Source: Lithospermum erythrorhizon (Eukaryota > Streptophyta > Magnoliopsida > Boraginales > Boraginaceae). Taken from it: a stretch of DNA of 64,000 nt. Position 1 is the first letter of the stretch, and the number at the start of each line of letters is the position of its first letter. A program made the translations under genes and the position numbers. The notes beneath the pieces were generated by a model, which searched no databases, was not told the origin of the DNA, and worked only from the letters and a program-made list of their open reading frames with translations. This document shows positions 1-11,572 of the stretch, in pieces. The DNA is taken from contig JADFUC010001904.1 of NCBI GenBank assembly GCA_019722365.1, forward strand, positions 42,937 to 106,936, given 5' to 3'.

Positions 1-861
1 CTGCCTTTATACTTGGCAAGGCGAAAGGACATAGATCTTACTATTAATCGTTATAATAATAGTAATTGGTCAATTATTATTATACAACTTACTATTATCT
101 CGAGCCTGTAGCGTCACACACATACAAGGACGGCTGAAGTTATATTTCATGTATGAAATTAAGAGAACTATATAATCGAAATGTATTTCTCAATTACAAA
201 GTATTCTGCTACATTTTATGTGAATATCATTGAATAAATAGAATCAATTAAATAGTTATTTAATCGTTCGAGTAATTCTTAGTATTTATCGATAACTTGA
301 AAGATATTATTGATTTCATTACTATTTAATAGCTTAATTAAATAGTTCAACTTTATTAAGAACTCATTAGTGTCTTAACGAACTAATAGAAAGCACTCCA
401 GTCAAGCTAATACTTAATCTAAGCACGGCCTGCTTTTAACCTAGCCCTATATATAAGCAAAACTTTTAGGTTTTTCATCATAAGTCTTTTGTAAAAACTT
501 TTCACCAAAAACCCTAAAGAGTTTCAAGCCGAAATTCTCCCAAGAATTTTGGGTTTTCTCGTTTCTTTGCTCATCCTCGCTACTAGCATAGATTAGTTCT
601 CGATTCAACCTCTCCGAAAGTGACTAATCTGTAGATAATTACAATGCATTGATATTACAACAAGGAGCTGGAAGTCAAATTCCTACGCTGTGAATTTGAA
701 GCTGTGGATTTTTTGTGAATTTCTATTCGCTACACTGTAAGTCCTTCCGATCATATATATAATTATATGTTTTTGTATTGACAATGTAGTATGCACTTTA
801 AAGAGATCCTCGAAACTATGATTTGTATTTATACCATATATCCATAGTAATTTTTCTTCAA
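1..861 (+). repeat. 5' LTR of element A (left end outside window)
   Basis: Bases from about 46 onward align to the right LTR from about 7770 onward, to a common end at TTTTTCTTCAA. It contains a TATA-like box (about 447-456) followed by a downstream stretch typical of R/U5. Differences from the right LTR include many one- or two-base length changes in homopolymers. Confidence 0.88.
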
Positions 862-862
862 A

Positions 863-880
863 GGGCATCACAGAGCCTAC
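863..880 (+). other. Primer binding site of element A (tRNA-iMet type)
   Basis: Directly after the LTR the sequence reads GGGCATCACAGAGCCTAC. This is close to the usual plant copia primer binding site TGGTATCAGAGCC, complementary to the 3' end of initiator methionine tRNA, with a few changes. It fixes the LTR/internal boundary. Confidence 0.75.
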
Positions 881-2967
881 CTCAAAGTTGCTTTATCATT
901 ATTTATTTTACGCTGTTGTTTTATCAATTTTTTTATTTGATTAATTCTTGTTCATATATTTAATTGATAAATATATGATTTATAATAAATCACCATGTTC
1001 TTGATTATTGATTTACACATGTGTTACAAGTTTATGATGATGTATTATCATATTTTGTTAATATGGATTTTGTTTCATAAATTAAAAGGACGATTTAATT
1101 GGTTTTATTTCAAAACAGTTTTGTAAAACGTGTTTGGGGCGTGTAAAATTTTGTAAAATTACAAACTAATTTTTTCTAGAACCCCGATAGCACGTAGAAG
1201 ATCTCCATTAAATTTCATAATTTTTGGATTTTTCTAAGTGCCTCAAAACAATTTTGAGATTTCTGGACTGTTTAATTAATAATTAAATATGAAAAATTTA
1301 TTTTAATGAACGACCAGTGGGATTTGTTCAAGAAAATTATGAAGTTTAACGTGTTCGAATTTCATAAATTTTGAAAAATTTTAAAGCCTCCAAAACGATT
1401 TTACAAACGAATTAAATTAAACTTAAAACCGAAAGTTAAATAATATGGTATTATTAATATAATCGCCGACCGATTCTCCGCGACCCACGGGGCCGTCCGG
1501 TGTGTCGGATCGGGGTGATTTTGTACCAAATGACGGTCCGACGATGACCGAGGCGGTGGGCGGCGCGTGTGCCCTAATTTCAAAACCCTAATTCCGATCG
1601 TCCGAGCCCATTACGATTGTGCTCCCAATTCTCAAAACCCTAATTCGAATTTATTCCTTATTTTGGTTTCTAAAATTATGAATTAGTTATTTTGTTTTAT
1701 TGATTATTTGTCATTTTAATCAACTAATTAATTGTACTAATTATGTGACGACAATTAATTACCTTCTTTATATTATATCTTTTTAAATTAATTTTAAAAG
1801 GAGCATAACAATTATGATAATAATTTCACTTACTTAATGTATTATAGAATATATTTGTGATGACATTTTCATAATATTGTGATATGGTTAATAATTATCG
1901 TAATAATTATTAATCGATACGCCAGATGATAAATTTGTTTTATATTAATTAATTTTAATACGCAGAACGATAATGGATTAATTAATTTGATAATTACAAC
2001 ATGCATTTTCCAATGCCATTTAAAATATTTATTAAGTTCATTTATGTGATTTAACAAAGGCCGGTATTTTGTAATTTTTCTATCGAACGAGGTATATGAT
2101 ACGGCCCATTTATTTATTTATTTATTTTTTCGGTCTCATGAATCAGAATGTCGTAAACGACCTTCCGAGTCATATTTCTTGTATTTATTTATTTAATCGC
2201 TTTACCCACAAGCTCGCAAGTCGCCTAAGACGGGTTAAGATAAATATTGTAACAAGGAAGATATTGAAGATCATTTCACTAAGTATGATACTGTGGACTC
2301 GCATGGATCCGTAAGCATACATACAAGAATTAGGGGACTTATGTTAGTATTTGATAAATACTTGTAATAGGTTCTAGGGGCCATATCGCATATCTCTTGA
2401 ACGCCAAGCATTACTTGTTTTATTTTTCATGCCGTACGTATTGCTCGACATGCATAAGATGCATGAGTAAATGAAAACAAAGTAATAATAATTCACTAAT
2501 TAAAATTTAAGCAAAGTATCAAGTCAATTTTAAAGTTGCAATCAACCGCATCAATCGGCACACCGCGATGGCGGGTGTGTTACAATGTTGCATTTGATAT
2601 GACAATGATCATGTCAGTTTCGATTTACTCAACGCCAAGGGCTTTCGCATGATCAACTAAGTAACACTTTGCTTAATTGGTATGCTTAAACGGTTTTCGA
2701 GGCTACAATGTTGGGTAGCATCCCCGTAAGAGATGCTGCTGATACAAGAGTTATGTAGTTTTTACATAATTGGTTGACAACCTAATATTATAACCGGATT
2801 CAAAATGCAAGCAGTTGTCGCTTGAATTTAAGTGTACAGGTCTCGATACTAATATATTTCGTGAGATTTGAAGTATTAGTATTTACTTTACAAATTTATT
2901 TGTAAGTGTTTTAGCATGATAGTTTACTCTGAGCCTTATTTTATTTACTTATTCTTGTAGAATTAAT
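881..2967 (+). other. Non-coding leader of element A between PBS and gag
   Basis: About 2.1 kb without a convincing reading frame. It is very AT-rich apart from a GC-rich pocket at about 1460-1580. Stretches of it recur in the minus-strand element B (about 30450-32590) and in element F (54700-56480), so it belongs to the family and is not a later insertion. Short open frames here do not match known retroelement proteins. Confidence 0.7.
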
Positions 2968-3780
2968 ATGGCTACCACTATCATACTCCTAAGAACTCGT
3001 CAAGACTTAAAAGCGTTCTAATAACTCAATTTTGACGTAGTGAGTCTTGAAACTTTGAGAATCATTCTCACAAGAGAGGACCGAATACGTGCTTCAACAA
3101 TAAGGTTCCCGCGAAACCTAATGATGCCTCCTATCGAAAAGTGGATCCCAGCCAAAAAGCACAAGTCTCACGCCGATGTCCAATGTCTCAGCCATACAAT
3201 ATGGAACCTTCTGCTCCAAATTCAATATGAAAAGGTGGCAAAGATATGACATATAAATGGGCAACTTGAGGAATTATTCCAAAGGAGTTAGAACGGTAGA
3301 TATGACACTGCCTCTGCGTTTCCTCGTGGGATGCTGAAGTCAGAACTGACAGCCAAGAAGCCTCATATCATTAAAATGATCGGGCTGGTCGATCGACTAA
3401 CGTACCGGCACCCGGCAGTCTCCAAAGAATCGGGTCAGGATTCATATCCTCAAGTCTCTTCCGCATACCCTTCCTCGCTTGTCATGAACTTCAATATGCA
3501 CAAGTTCGAGTTATTCTAAACGAACCGCGATAAGATGATCACGTAATGTCGGTATCAACCTCGGGTAAGACTAAAATCTCTACTCCTTCCTGCTTTCGGG
3601 TGGTCCAAAAACAAGAAGAAATTCAAGAAGAAAAGAAGTTTGCCGGCAAGACCAAGGTTCGAGTAATCCCAAGGTTGCCGGAAAGGAGGAGCTTAGGGAA
3701 GCGATGACAAGTGTCATTATTGCGTAAACCCGGGTCACCGGGAAGTCGATCACAGGAAGTTCATGTATTTATAGAAGAAT
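2968..3780 (+). pseudogene. gag remnant of element A
   Basis: Frames starting at the ATG at 2968 show the copia Gag pattern in pieces. There is an N-terminal stretch with the motif ILTREDRI at about 3060-3085, then PPIEKWIPAKKH at about 3127-3162. A middle segment follows with KMIGLVDRL (about 3374-3400) and MNFNMHKFEL (about 3484-3515). A zinc-knuckle-like segment lies at 3712-3753. Gag would form the particle and bind the RNA genome. Several frameshifts and stops separate the pieces, so no full Gag can be made. The knuckle reads C-x2-C-x4-H-x4-H, with the last cysteine replaced by histidine. Identity as copia Gag rests on recognised segments and position. Confidence 0.75.
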
Positions 3781-4380
3781 GGTCTCACTTAATCGGGCCA
3801 AATTCTGGCTGTATGTATGTTATTGAAGTTTGTACAACTTCTAATTTACTCTCGTGGGTGCGTTAGACAATCAAGCCAGGTTCTCATATTTGCTCGTGAA
3901 TATGCGTGAACTCAAGTCAAGTACACTGAAAGCAGGGAAACGGATCTCGCAATGTTGGAAATGGCACAAGTGTCAAGTGCCTCGCAGTAGGGATCCATTA
4001 GTTTAAACTTGCCCACGGGCCTTGTTTCTTTGAACTTATCTCCGGTTTACTATACCGCACTCTGCGTGAATATTATTTCTATTTCGCTTTGAATAATGAT
4101 GGTTTTCATTTTCAATAGATCCCGATGAACTCTGAAGATCACCTGTGAACGGGCAAGATTCGCACCGCCTCCCTTCAAAATGGTCTACACGCTTTAGACA
4201 TGATTAATGAGTCATATAACATAAACTTAAAACGGAATAAGCTTCCAAAAGACTTAAACCAAACATACCTATGGCATCAGACCAGTCACATTAACGAGAA
4301 CCGAATCAAGAAACTCCACCAAAGCGGAATACTGGTTGTTTCGACATGAATCATACGATAAGCGCCATGAAGTCTTGCCT
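3781..4380 (+). pseudogene. Protease / pre-integrase remnant of element A
   Basis: Between gag and integrase the translated frames contain scattered pieces of the copia protease to pre-integrase linker. One stretch at about 3930-4090 matches the family's pattern of a 'GNG' segment followed by a Leu/Pro-rich run and an 'NIISIS' motif near 4070-4085. The catalytic Asp-Ser/Thr-Gly triad of the protease is not clearly preserved. Broken by frameshifts. Confidence 0.55.
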
Positions 4381-4960
4381 TCCGGGCAAATGACCAAAAT
4401 GCCTTTCAACGGCTTAAATGAAAGGGCAAGTGATTTTATCGGGGATCATACACACCGATGTATTGGCCAACGAACACATCCGGCAAAGAGGAGGTTATAA
4501 CTACTTCAATACATTTTACCATTAATTTACAGAGGATGCCTCAGTGTATCCACGAGACACAAAACATCTAGTCCTTTTGAGAAATTCAAGGAGTTCCAAA
4601 TGAAGTACAAAACCAATTGAACAAGACAATAAAGATTCTTCGGTCCGATGTGGAGAATATTTGAGTCACGAGTTCAATACTCATCTTGTAGAGTGCGGCA
4701 TTGCTTTCACAACTCACTCCAGCTAGAACGCTATTAAAGATAATGGCGTTTGTCTCGAAGCAAGGAGAAATCTAACCCCTTTCTCGACATGGTTCGATCT
4801 ATGATGAGCCTATCCGATCTACCGCTAATTTCCCTCTGGGATATGCACTTCTAAGCCGTCAAGACTTACCTTTTAAATGTATTCAACTGTCACAGATAAA
4901 ACTCCATTTAACCTGGTTCGAAGATTCTAAGTTGTTTTTCTAAAGATTAATGCTAAGCTT
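4381..4960 (+). pseudogene. Integrase remnant of element A
   Basis: Copia integrase signatures are seen in broken frames. A segment at about 4435-4520 carries the HTDV-type start of the catalytic core and GGYNYF. At about 4600-4670 there is a Lys/Gln-rich helix leading to an RSD-like motif. At about 4690-4870 there is the conserved stretch before and after the third catalytic residue, including MVRSMM at about 4790-4806. Integrase would insert the cDNA copy into the genome. Many small insertions and deletions break the frame, so it is inactive as written. Confidence 0.75.
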
Positions 4961-5039
4961 GCTAAGAGATTAACAAAAGATAAACTTGGCGCCCAAATCG
5001 ATAACAATGTTATTTCATAGATATCTGGGTGGAAAATGG

Positions 5040-5990
5040 GCTGTTACTACTTACCCGAAGCAGAGAATAAAATCTTCATCGCTGCACAGAGTATTCCTCG
5101 AAAAGGAATAATCCGTCTGCAAGGACTAGAAGTAACGGGTGTTCATCTTGATGAAGCCTGTCGATGAAGTCAATATCGATGCATCTAATGCAGGCATCGA
5201 TTACCACCACAAGAATCGGGAACCTTCTTTCATAAGCATCTACTTCCGATCCACGTGAAGCCGCTGAAGAACCAACCCTTAGGGGAGATCCAAATGTGAT
5301 CGCCACGAACCGTAGCTACCGGTACGCGGTTTTCACTGAAAGTGACGAAACACTTCTTACAAAAGCAAGGAATGAATAAATAAAGCGATTGATTAAACGG
5401 CAACAGCCATGCACCGAGATGGATTCTATGTACCAAAAACCAGGTTTGGTCCTTGCTGGATTTACCAAACGGGCTCGCCTCATTGACCTAAATGGGTATT
5501 TAAGAATGAACGCCGATGTTTTCAAACTTACTCGCCAGTTGGCTGCGCGCTTAACCATCCTGATAATCTTAGCTACTGTCGCATTTCATGACTACGAATA
5601 TGGCAAATGGACGTAAAGACCGGCTCGAATAGAAATTTCTGTAGGAAAGATGCGTATACGGTACAACCTCCGTATTTTACATGTCCTAAAGGATCTAAGA
5701 AGGTATGCAAGTCGCAAAAAGTCCATTTATGGTCTTAAGTATCCTGCTAGTCAATCTACGCTTACGAATCAATCAAAAGAGTTTGGTTTAATCAAGAACG
5801 GCATGAATCTCGCATACAAGCAAGCGTAAGCTGGAGTTATGTATCATTCATAGTCCCGTATGTCGAATGGCCACTTTATCACAAGCTCAACGAGAGTTAC
5901 TAAACTCACCAAGGATTACTGCGGCAAATATTTTTCAATGAAGTGACTTAGGCGTAGCAATATATACTGAATAAAGATCCACCGGATCGA
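5040..5990 (+). pseudogene. Reverse transcriptase remnant of element A
   Basis: A copia connector with FLEKE-type residues appears at about 5090-5115. The RT follows: EMDSMYQ at about 5420-5440, then LATVAFHDYE (about 5571-5600) leading to a QMDV motif near 5603-5614. IYGLK lies near 5735, and the catalytic box at 5859-5870. That box reads YVEW instead of YVDD, so both catalytic aspartates are gone. Several frame changes occur between these pieces. The RT would copy element RNA into cDNA; this copy cannot. Longest open segment is 75 codons (5389-5616). Confidence 0.8.
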
Positions 5991-5999
5991 GCCAGAGGT

Positions 6000-6712
6000 C
6001 GATTGACTTTGTCGATACTTCATGCGGAATAAGGTACTACAAAGGTTCACATGAGTAATTCCAAGCATGGGTAATCTCCCATGAGATTACGAGTTCAACT
6101 CGCCAGAGCTACGTTGTCCCACTACTAGCGCCGGTATTTAAATTGCACAAAGTGACATACCCATGCCTATGTGGATCCATCATGAGCGCTTACGCCGCGC
6201 ACTGCACTGACGTGTCTTATGCACTGCTGCAACTTAGATACCAAGCTAATCCGTGAAAGCCAATCGATTGTTAGCGGGAAGTGCATCCTAAAGTATCCCA
6301 GGAGAACTAAAGATGCTGCATACGCTGAGATTATGAGCAAGAAGGATGTGGTACACCCCACGCTTTCAAACCGATGCATTTACTATCGCTCCTGGGCCTG
6401 GTATGCATTTTGTCTCAACGGTGGATCAAGATCTTTGGTGAGTTCCAAATGTAGTACTGTCACGATTCTACCACGTAATCCGAAAGATATCGCAGTCATT
6501 CTCAAGCCGCTTAAAGAAGCATGTTGATAAAGAAGTTCGGTGATCGAAATTTCAAAGCGGTAATCAGCATCGAAAGCACCAAAATGAGTTGTGCCAGACA
6601 ATACTGGGCAATAGCTCGTCAGAACCTTGTTAATATCACAAACCAAGCACATACTCACAAAGATTACCTCGACAGATATGTCGAGGTAGTGATGTCAAAG
6701 TATGTAAAGTAA
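6000..6712 (+). pseudogene. RNase H remnant of element A
   Basis: Copia RNase H pieces are readable across frames. At about 6160-6280 there is the segment with TDVSYAL and RYQAN, and at about 6275-6320 the KCILKYPRRTKDAA segment. At about 6415-6470 FCLNGGS and SSKCSTV correspond to the region before the last acidic residues. The longest open stretch is 102 codons (6219-6527). RNase H would degrade the RNA strand during cDNA synthesis. Frame changes at both ends show decay. The 3' non-coding part of the element begins after about 6712. Confidence 0.75.
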
Positions 6713-7597
6713 AACAGAGGCTTACCCCTTTACTAAAACCACTAAAATGCAAAGCAATTTACGAGCATGCAAAGGAACATAGTCTTAGATGTATGCTCAG
6801 CGGCGTTAGGTTAAGGAGTCAAGATGATCTATTTGTTACGTGAACAAATATTTGAATATTATCAGTTTTTATATTTTAATATATTTGTTTGCTATGACTA
6901 TATGTTTGAATTTACATATAATATACATGTAGCCAGATCCTCACGAGTTGAAAGGTTAAATTTTAGGTTAGTCTATGTTTTCTGTGAGAGGTACGAATCG
7001 TTAATTACACCTCTTCAAGCCTAAAACACAGGATAGCCAAAAAGCGTCTTGGTCGACAAGCCGATAAGCTACGGCTGCTAATCGAAGGCGACTAACATAT
7101 GTTGATTAGGTGATCAAGATCGGGATCACGTTAGCCTCGGCAGACTGTGATCAATACCGCTGGATGCCGGTCAGCGACCGGGGAGTCGGTATTTAATCAA
7201 AACGACTCATAGAAGATATGGTATTAACCGTGTCCTATGCCATTTGTTTAGAATTTTTAGGTTCGCTAATTCCTTAGACCTACAATATATAACTATCTCT
7301 GTGTTATACAAGCTCAGATTTTTGACTATGACCAAACGCTCCGCCTTAAAAATGTGGGATTATAACGAAGATATTGGTCACACAAATGAGTATAATGACA
7401 GATGCTGATATATCGAGGGATTTGTCCGCCCTGATATTACAAGAAGATTCAGCTCTGCCACGCTTGGTACTGATCGTTTGGCTGGACGCCATAAATGCTT
7501 ATTCCGCCTCATACCGAGTAAAGAAAGTTATGGTGTTTCAATGACACACTTTATGGTTAGCTTACTTACTCAGAGATCGCGTGGATAAAGGAAATTG
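6713..7597 (+). other. 3' non-coding region of element A
   Basis: No convincing reading frame. The stretch around 6824-6960 (AT-rich) and the less AT-rich stretch at 7020-7200 have counterparts at about 60940-61290 in element F, so it is family sequence between RNase H and the right LTR. Confidence 0.6.
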
Positions 7598-7612
7598 TAA
7601 GATAAAGGGGAG
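7598..7612 (+). other. Polypurine tract of element A
   Basis: The purine-rich run AAGATAAAGGGGAG lies immediately before the TGTT that opens the right LTR. This is the expected position and composition of the plus-strand primer. Confidence 0.7.
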
Positions 7613-8597
7613 TGTTAAAATCAATGAGAATCGTTCCATTTATTATGCCCGCTGCGACAATCACAGAAGAATTCATTTTACCAAATGTAAGTTAAATGTG
7701 ACATTTAACTTAGTGTTCAACTTAAAGTATTTCCTGCTTTATAATTTGGGCGATGTTTATCATGGATTCACTTATTAATCGTTATAAGTCATTAGCAATT
7801 GGTCAATTATTATTATTATACAACTTACTATTATTCGAGCTCAAGGTCACACACATATACCGACACGCTGAAGTTATATTTCATGTATGAAATTAAAGAG
7901 AACTATATAATTGAGAAATGGCTTCTCACTACAAGTGGTTCTTAAGCATTTTTATGTAGAATATCGATTGAATGAAATAGAATCTAATTAAATAGTTATT
8001 AATTGCCCGAGTAATTTTAGTATTTATCTACAATCAAAGATTATTATTGATATCAGACTCATTAGCCATTTAATTAGCTTAATTAAATAGTTCAACTCAT
8101 TAGCAACTCATATTAGTGTCTTAACGAACTAATAGAGCACTAGTCAAGCTAATACTTAACGGGTTGCTTATCGGGCTGCTTTAACCTAGCCCTATATAAG
8201 CAAACTTTAGGGTTTTTCATCATAAGTTTTGAGAAAACTTTTTCACCAAAACCCTAGTACCGCCTCTTGGCCGAAATTCTCCCAAGAATTTTGGGGGTTT
8301 TTCTGGTTTTGTTCATCCTTGTTTACTAGCATAGATTAGTTCTTGATTCAACCCCTCCTGGTGTGGACTAACTAGAGATATCACACATCATATTACAACA
8401 AGTGAGTCAGGGAGTTCTCACCACGCCAGGAATTCGCTGCATGATTTTGTGAATTTACTCCGCTAATCGTAAGTCCTCTCGATCATATATATAATTATAT
8501 GTTTTGTGGTATTGAATAATGTAGTATGCACTTTAAAGAACTCCCGAACTATGGATTTGTATTTATACTCATATATCCATAGTAATTTTTCTTCAAC
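7613..8597 (+). repeat. 3' LTR of element A
   Basis: Starts TGTTAAAATC after the polypurine tract and ends near TTTTTCTTCAAC, about 985 bp. It carries the family block ATGCCCGCTGCGACAA near its start, two palindromes (about 7782-7815 and 7885-7905), and a TATA-like box CCTATATAAG at 8191-8200. It aligns to 1-861. Confidence 0.9.
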
Positions 8598-10680
8598 TAA
8601 CTGCTAACACTAGCGTAGGTCGCGATTTAATCGGAGAAGAAGTTCTTTAGTAGGCCGGCGATGGGTCCGAGGGTGACTACGTGCGACACTATTGTATGGA
8701 GTCGGTCCGTATGTCCAAGAGGAGGCAAAGCAAAGAAAAGGTCTCGAAGTTGGTAATACAAGTATCATACGATATGCATTTCAAGCAGGATATGACCTTA
8801 GTTTCTAATGCTCATACATTTACAATCACAGCGGGTTTTGGGACTGACATTATATCATATGTGTCCTAGGTTGAGTGGTTCTCAACTTATAAGTAGTTGG
8901 ACGGTGGCATCGTTCAACGGGAAATGGTTCACTGTGTCGAGATTGCCTCGCCAGTGACAGACGCATAACGGTAGATTCTCGCATTACTGAACAAGGTTGT
9001 GACACGTGCCTCATATGACGACACGACTGCCATCTCCGAGTCCGTTAGACAAGAAGGGGGTTCGCTTTCTTAGAGAAAGTGGAGGTTTCCAATGTCTATA
9101 GTTCAAATGTGATTCCTCGGGAAAGGTGTAAAACGTAAACTTTCAAAATTTACATTTTCTCGGCCGATTGTTTTATGCTGGGAAATATGTGTGAGCAACA
9201 AATTGTGGAGTCAAGAGTGTCGGAGAGAGCACTTCGATCACTTTGAGTGGAAAATACTCAGCCGCTTCAAGGTTTCGTGCTGAACATAACAGTAGTACTC
9301 TCAAGGATGTCCCGAGAGAACTACCGTTCTGGGTACTCTTCGAGTAGCTAATGGCAACGGGGAAGAAGTAGCCTGGCGGCTTCAGTTGTAGAGGAATTTG
9401 GTTCTCTATGTGTCATCCGCGCTGTATTGAGTCTATTCAATGGCGCATCGTCATCGGGAGAGGAGATTTCACCACTCTCGTGGGCTCCATGCATCATGTG
9501 TAGCGGACCGCCGGTACAACATCCGGAAAGCAGAGGCATGACTTGCATTTCTCATGCTAGTAGGATAGAAAGTAGGCATATTTTGGTATACACTCAGTTC
9601 TCTGCCTCGACTCGTTCTTCACATGTGGTTGGATTTTGTTAGCAAGAAAATAAAGCACGCTAAATGGGAGTAGGTTTTTGTGGGGGGCGGTCCAACGTGT
9701 TCGACTTTGCCAACCGATTCTGCTCGGTAGCTGTTTCTGCGATACCTGGCTGGGTCATGTGAGGCGGAGGTGCAATTTCAAGATTATCTATCTCTCTTTT
9801 CTCTGGTGTCATCTCGGCTACATCGTAGTACTTTAGGCACGCCTGCTTCACTAATCGGCAAGCCCGTACTTCGAGTACATCTAAGCACTTCCTAAGGCTT
9901 CCATTTTCTCGACATACGTATGGATTAAGTCAAGGGGTGAGATTCGCGGGGATTATCACTTGAATCATGTTATTTCGGCTGAAAGTGCTAAGTCAAGATT
10001 GGCTTGAGGCCACGGTGCATCAAGCATTACTCGCGATCAAGAAAACTCTGGCCAAGTTTCGATGACTCGATGATCAAGTATTTGGCTCATAAATACTCTG
10101 CACACAATCCATTTCGAGTCCTTAACTTCTAAAAACTGATCACAGAAAAAGTATTGACTGGTAATTTATGTGATTCCCCGAATAGCTTAGGTATCAGCAT
10201 TTCATTCTTTTGAATAATGTAGGTTTTAGTTGTATTCGTGATGTTTCTATTCTTCGAAAGAGGCGTTAAATACACCAGCCTATCGGGTAAATTGTATCCT
10301 GTAATTCCATTATAAGAATAAGATGACAATAATCTCTATTTTTCCGTTATAGCATCTACACATCCGGAGAGTTGGGCTTAGCTCAAGCTTGTAATTTGTT
10401 CCTCCACAGTAGTGAAATCGCTCTTTGACGCTTACCCATGGATTACTCCTACACATTGTCGTGATATCACGTTAAAATATGTGTCTCAAGTTTATTTTCA
10501 ATACTTAATTTCTTGTCTTAAAATTCGCAGAATTGCCTGTTATAGCAAATTTCGCCGCCATTATAATAGGCTCTACTTTTGCATCACTGTATATATTCCA
10601 TCCGTTTTCGTATCAGATGATTGTCTAGGAAAATTTATATTTTTCTAATTATAGTCGATTGTTTATAAATTTCAATGCAT
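8598..10680. other. Unclassified decayed region between element A and a solo LTR
   Basis: About 2.1 kb, less AT-rich than the flanks between 8600 and 10100. No domain is recognised in any frame. A minus-strand open frame at 9660-9851 (63 codons) and plus-strand frames at 8681-8869 and 9427-9642 are short, and none has a recognised motif. It may be the eroded inside of another mobile element, or part of the element whose LTR lies at 10681. From 10100 on it turns AT-rich with nothing notable. Confidence 0.4.
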
Positions 10681-11572
10681 CGTTGGAAATTAATGACATT
10701 GCTCTGCAATAATTACGCCTGCCAAGGAAAATTACAATAATTCAGCTTTTACAATTTAGTTAAAATGAGATTACTAAAACTGCCTGGCTCAATAATAAGT
10801 AATTATGCCGTGACAAGGTATCCCATGTGCATAATCAGCTATAATAATAATAGCTAATGGTCAATTATATTATTATACGATCAAGTATTATTCCGGGAGC
10901 CTAAAAGGTCACACATATATTGATGTTGGAATTATATTTCATGTATGAAATTAAATCATATTTGGTAAATTTCAGAAATTGATTAATCAATAAAATTTTA
11001 ATTTTAATTTTACACGATAATTTAAAATATTAATTGGATGAATCCGAATTAATTAACTTGATAGTTAATTAATTAAATTGTTAGTCGAGTCATAATAACT
11101 CGTTAGTATTATTTTATTTAACGAGTTAGTTTAATTAAACGAGCCAGCTCATTAACTATTCGGTTGGGCTTTTAAGTTAAATAATAATATTCTATTTAAA
11201 GGAGATGATTAGGTTATTATTAGTTTAATCATAATCTAATCTACAAAAGCTTTTTCATGCCTCCCCATCAAGTTGGCCGTGAGAATTTGTGATACTTGAA
11301 AAGTTTCACTTTGATTTTCTATCGTCTGATTATCCGAAATGCTCATGAAACTCAAGATAATATTCAACCTCCTAAATAGCTGATCAATCCGTAGGCATTA
11401 CCTATTATGGCGCTATTAAGTTACAATCGAACTATGTGAAAGAATTGCTGGCGATTTATTCGCTTTCACCGTAGTGATTCTAATATTAATATATTGTTAT
11501 ATATTTTAGATCTCATTTCATACAATTAAATTGATCCTATACTTTATATTTGTTTAAAGTTTTATTCCAACA
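10681..11572 (+). repeat. Solo LTR, A-related copia family, upstream of PHO2
   Basis: Begins CGTTGGAAAT and ends TTCCAACA, matching the TGTTGGAAAT...TTTCCAACA ends of the family, 892 bp. It contains the shared palindromes (TAATGGTCAATTA at about 10856, ATTTCATGTATGAAAT at about 10937). No primer binding site follows and no polypurine tract precedes it, so it looks like a solo LTR. Flanks TGCAT and TGATA share only three of five bases, so a target duplication is not proven. Its end is about 0.6 kb before the start of the inferred PHO2 leader. Confidence 0.75.

Larger units (their letters stand above)
1..8597 (+). mobile_element. Ty1/copia LTR retrotransposon A, both LTRs, decayed
   Basis: The element has an LTR at each end, a primer binding site after the left LTR, a polypurine tract before the right LTR, and copia-order domains between them: gag, protease, integrase, reverse transcriptase, RNase H. 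The window starts inside the left LTR, so roughly the first 110 bases of that LTR lie outside it. The internal part is about 6.7 kb, of which about 2.1 kb between the primer binding site and gag is non-coding. Every pol domain is recognisable only by hopping between frames, so the element is non-autonomous. It is closely related to elements B and F here. Assignment to copia is firm from domain order; the lineage is not settled. Confidence 0.9.

Noticed and set aside
1401..1583. Minus-strand frame in the GC-rich pocket of element A's leader
   Set aside because: No motif, and the matching pocket in element B does not keep the frame.
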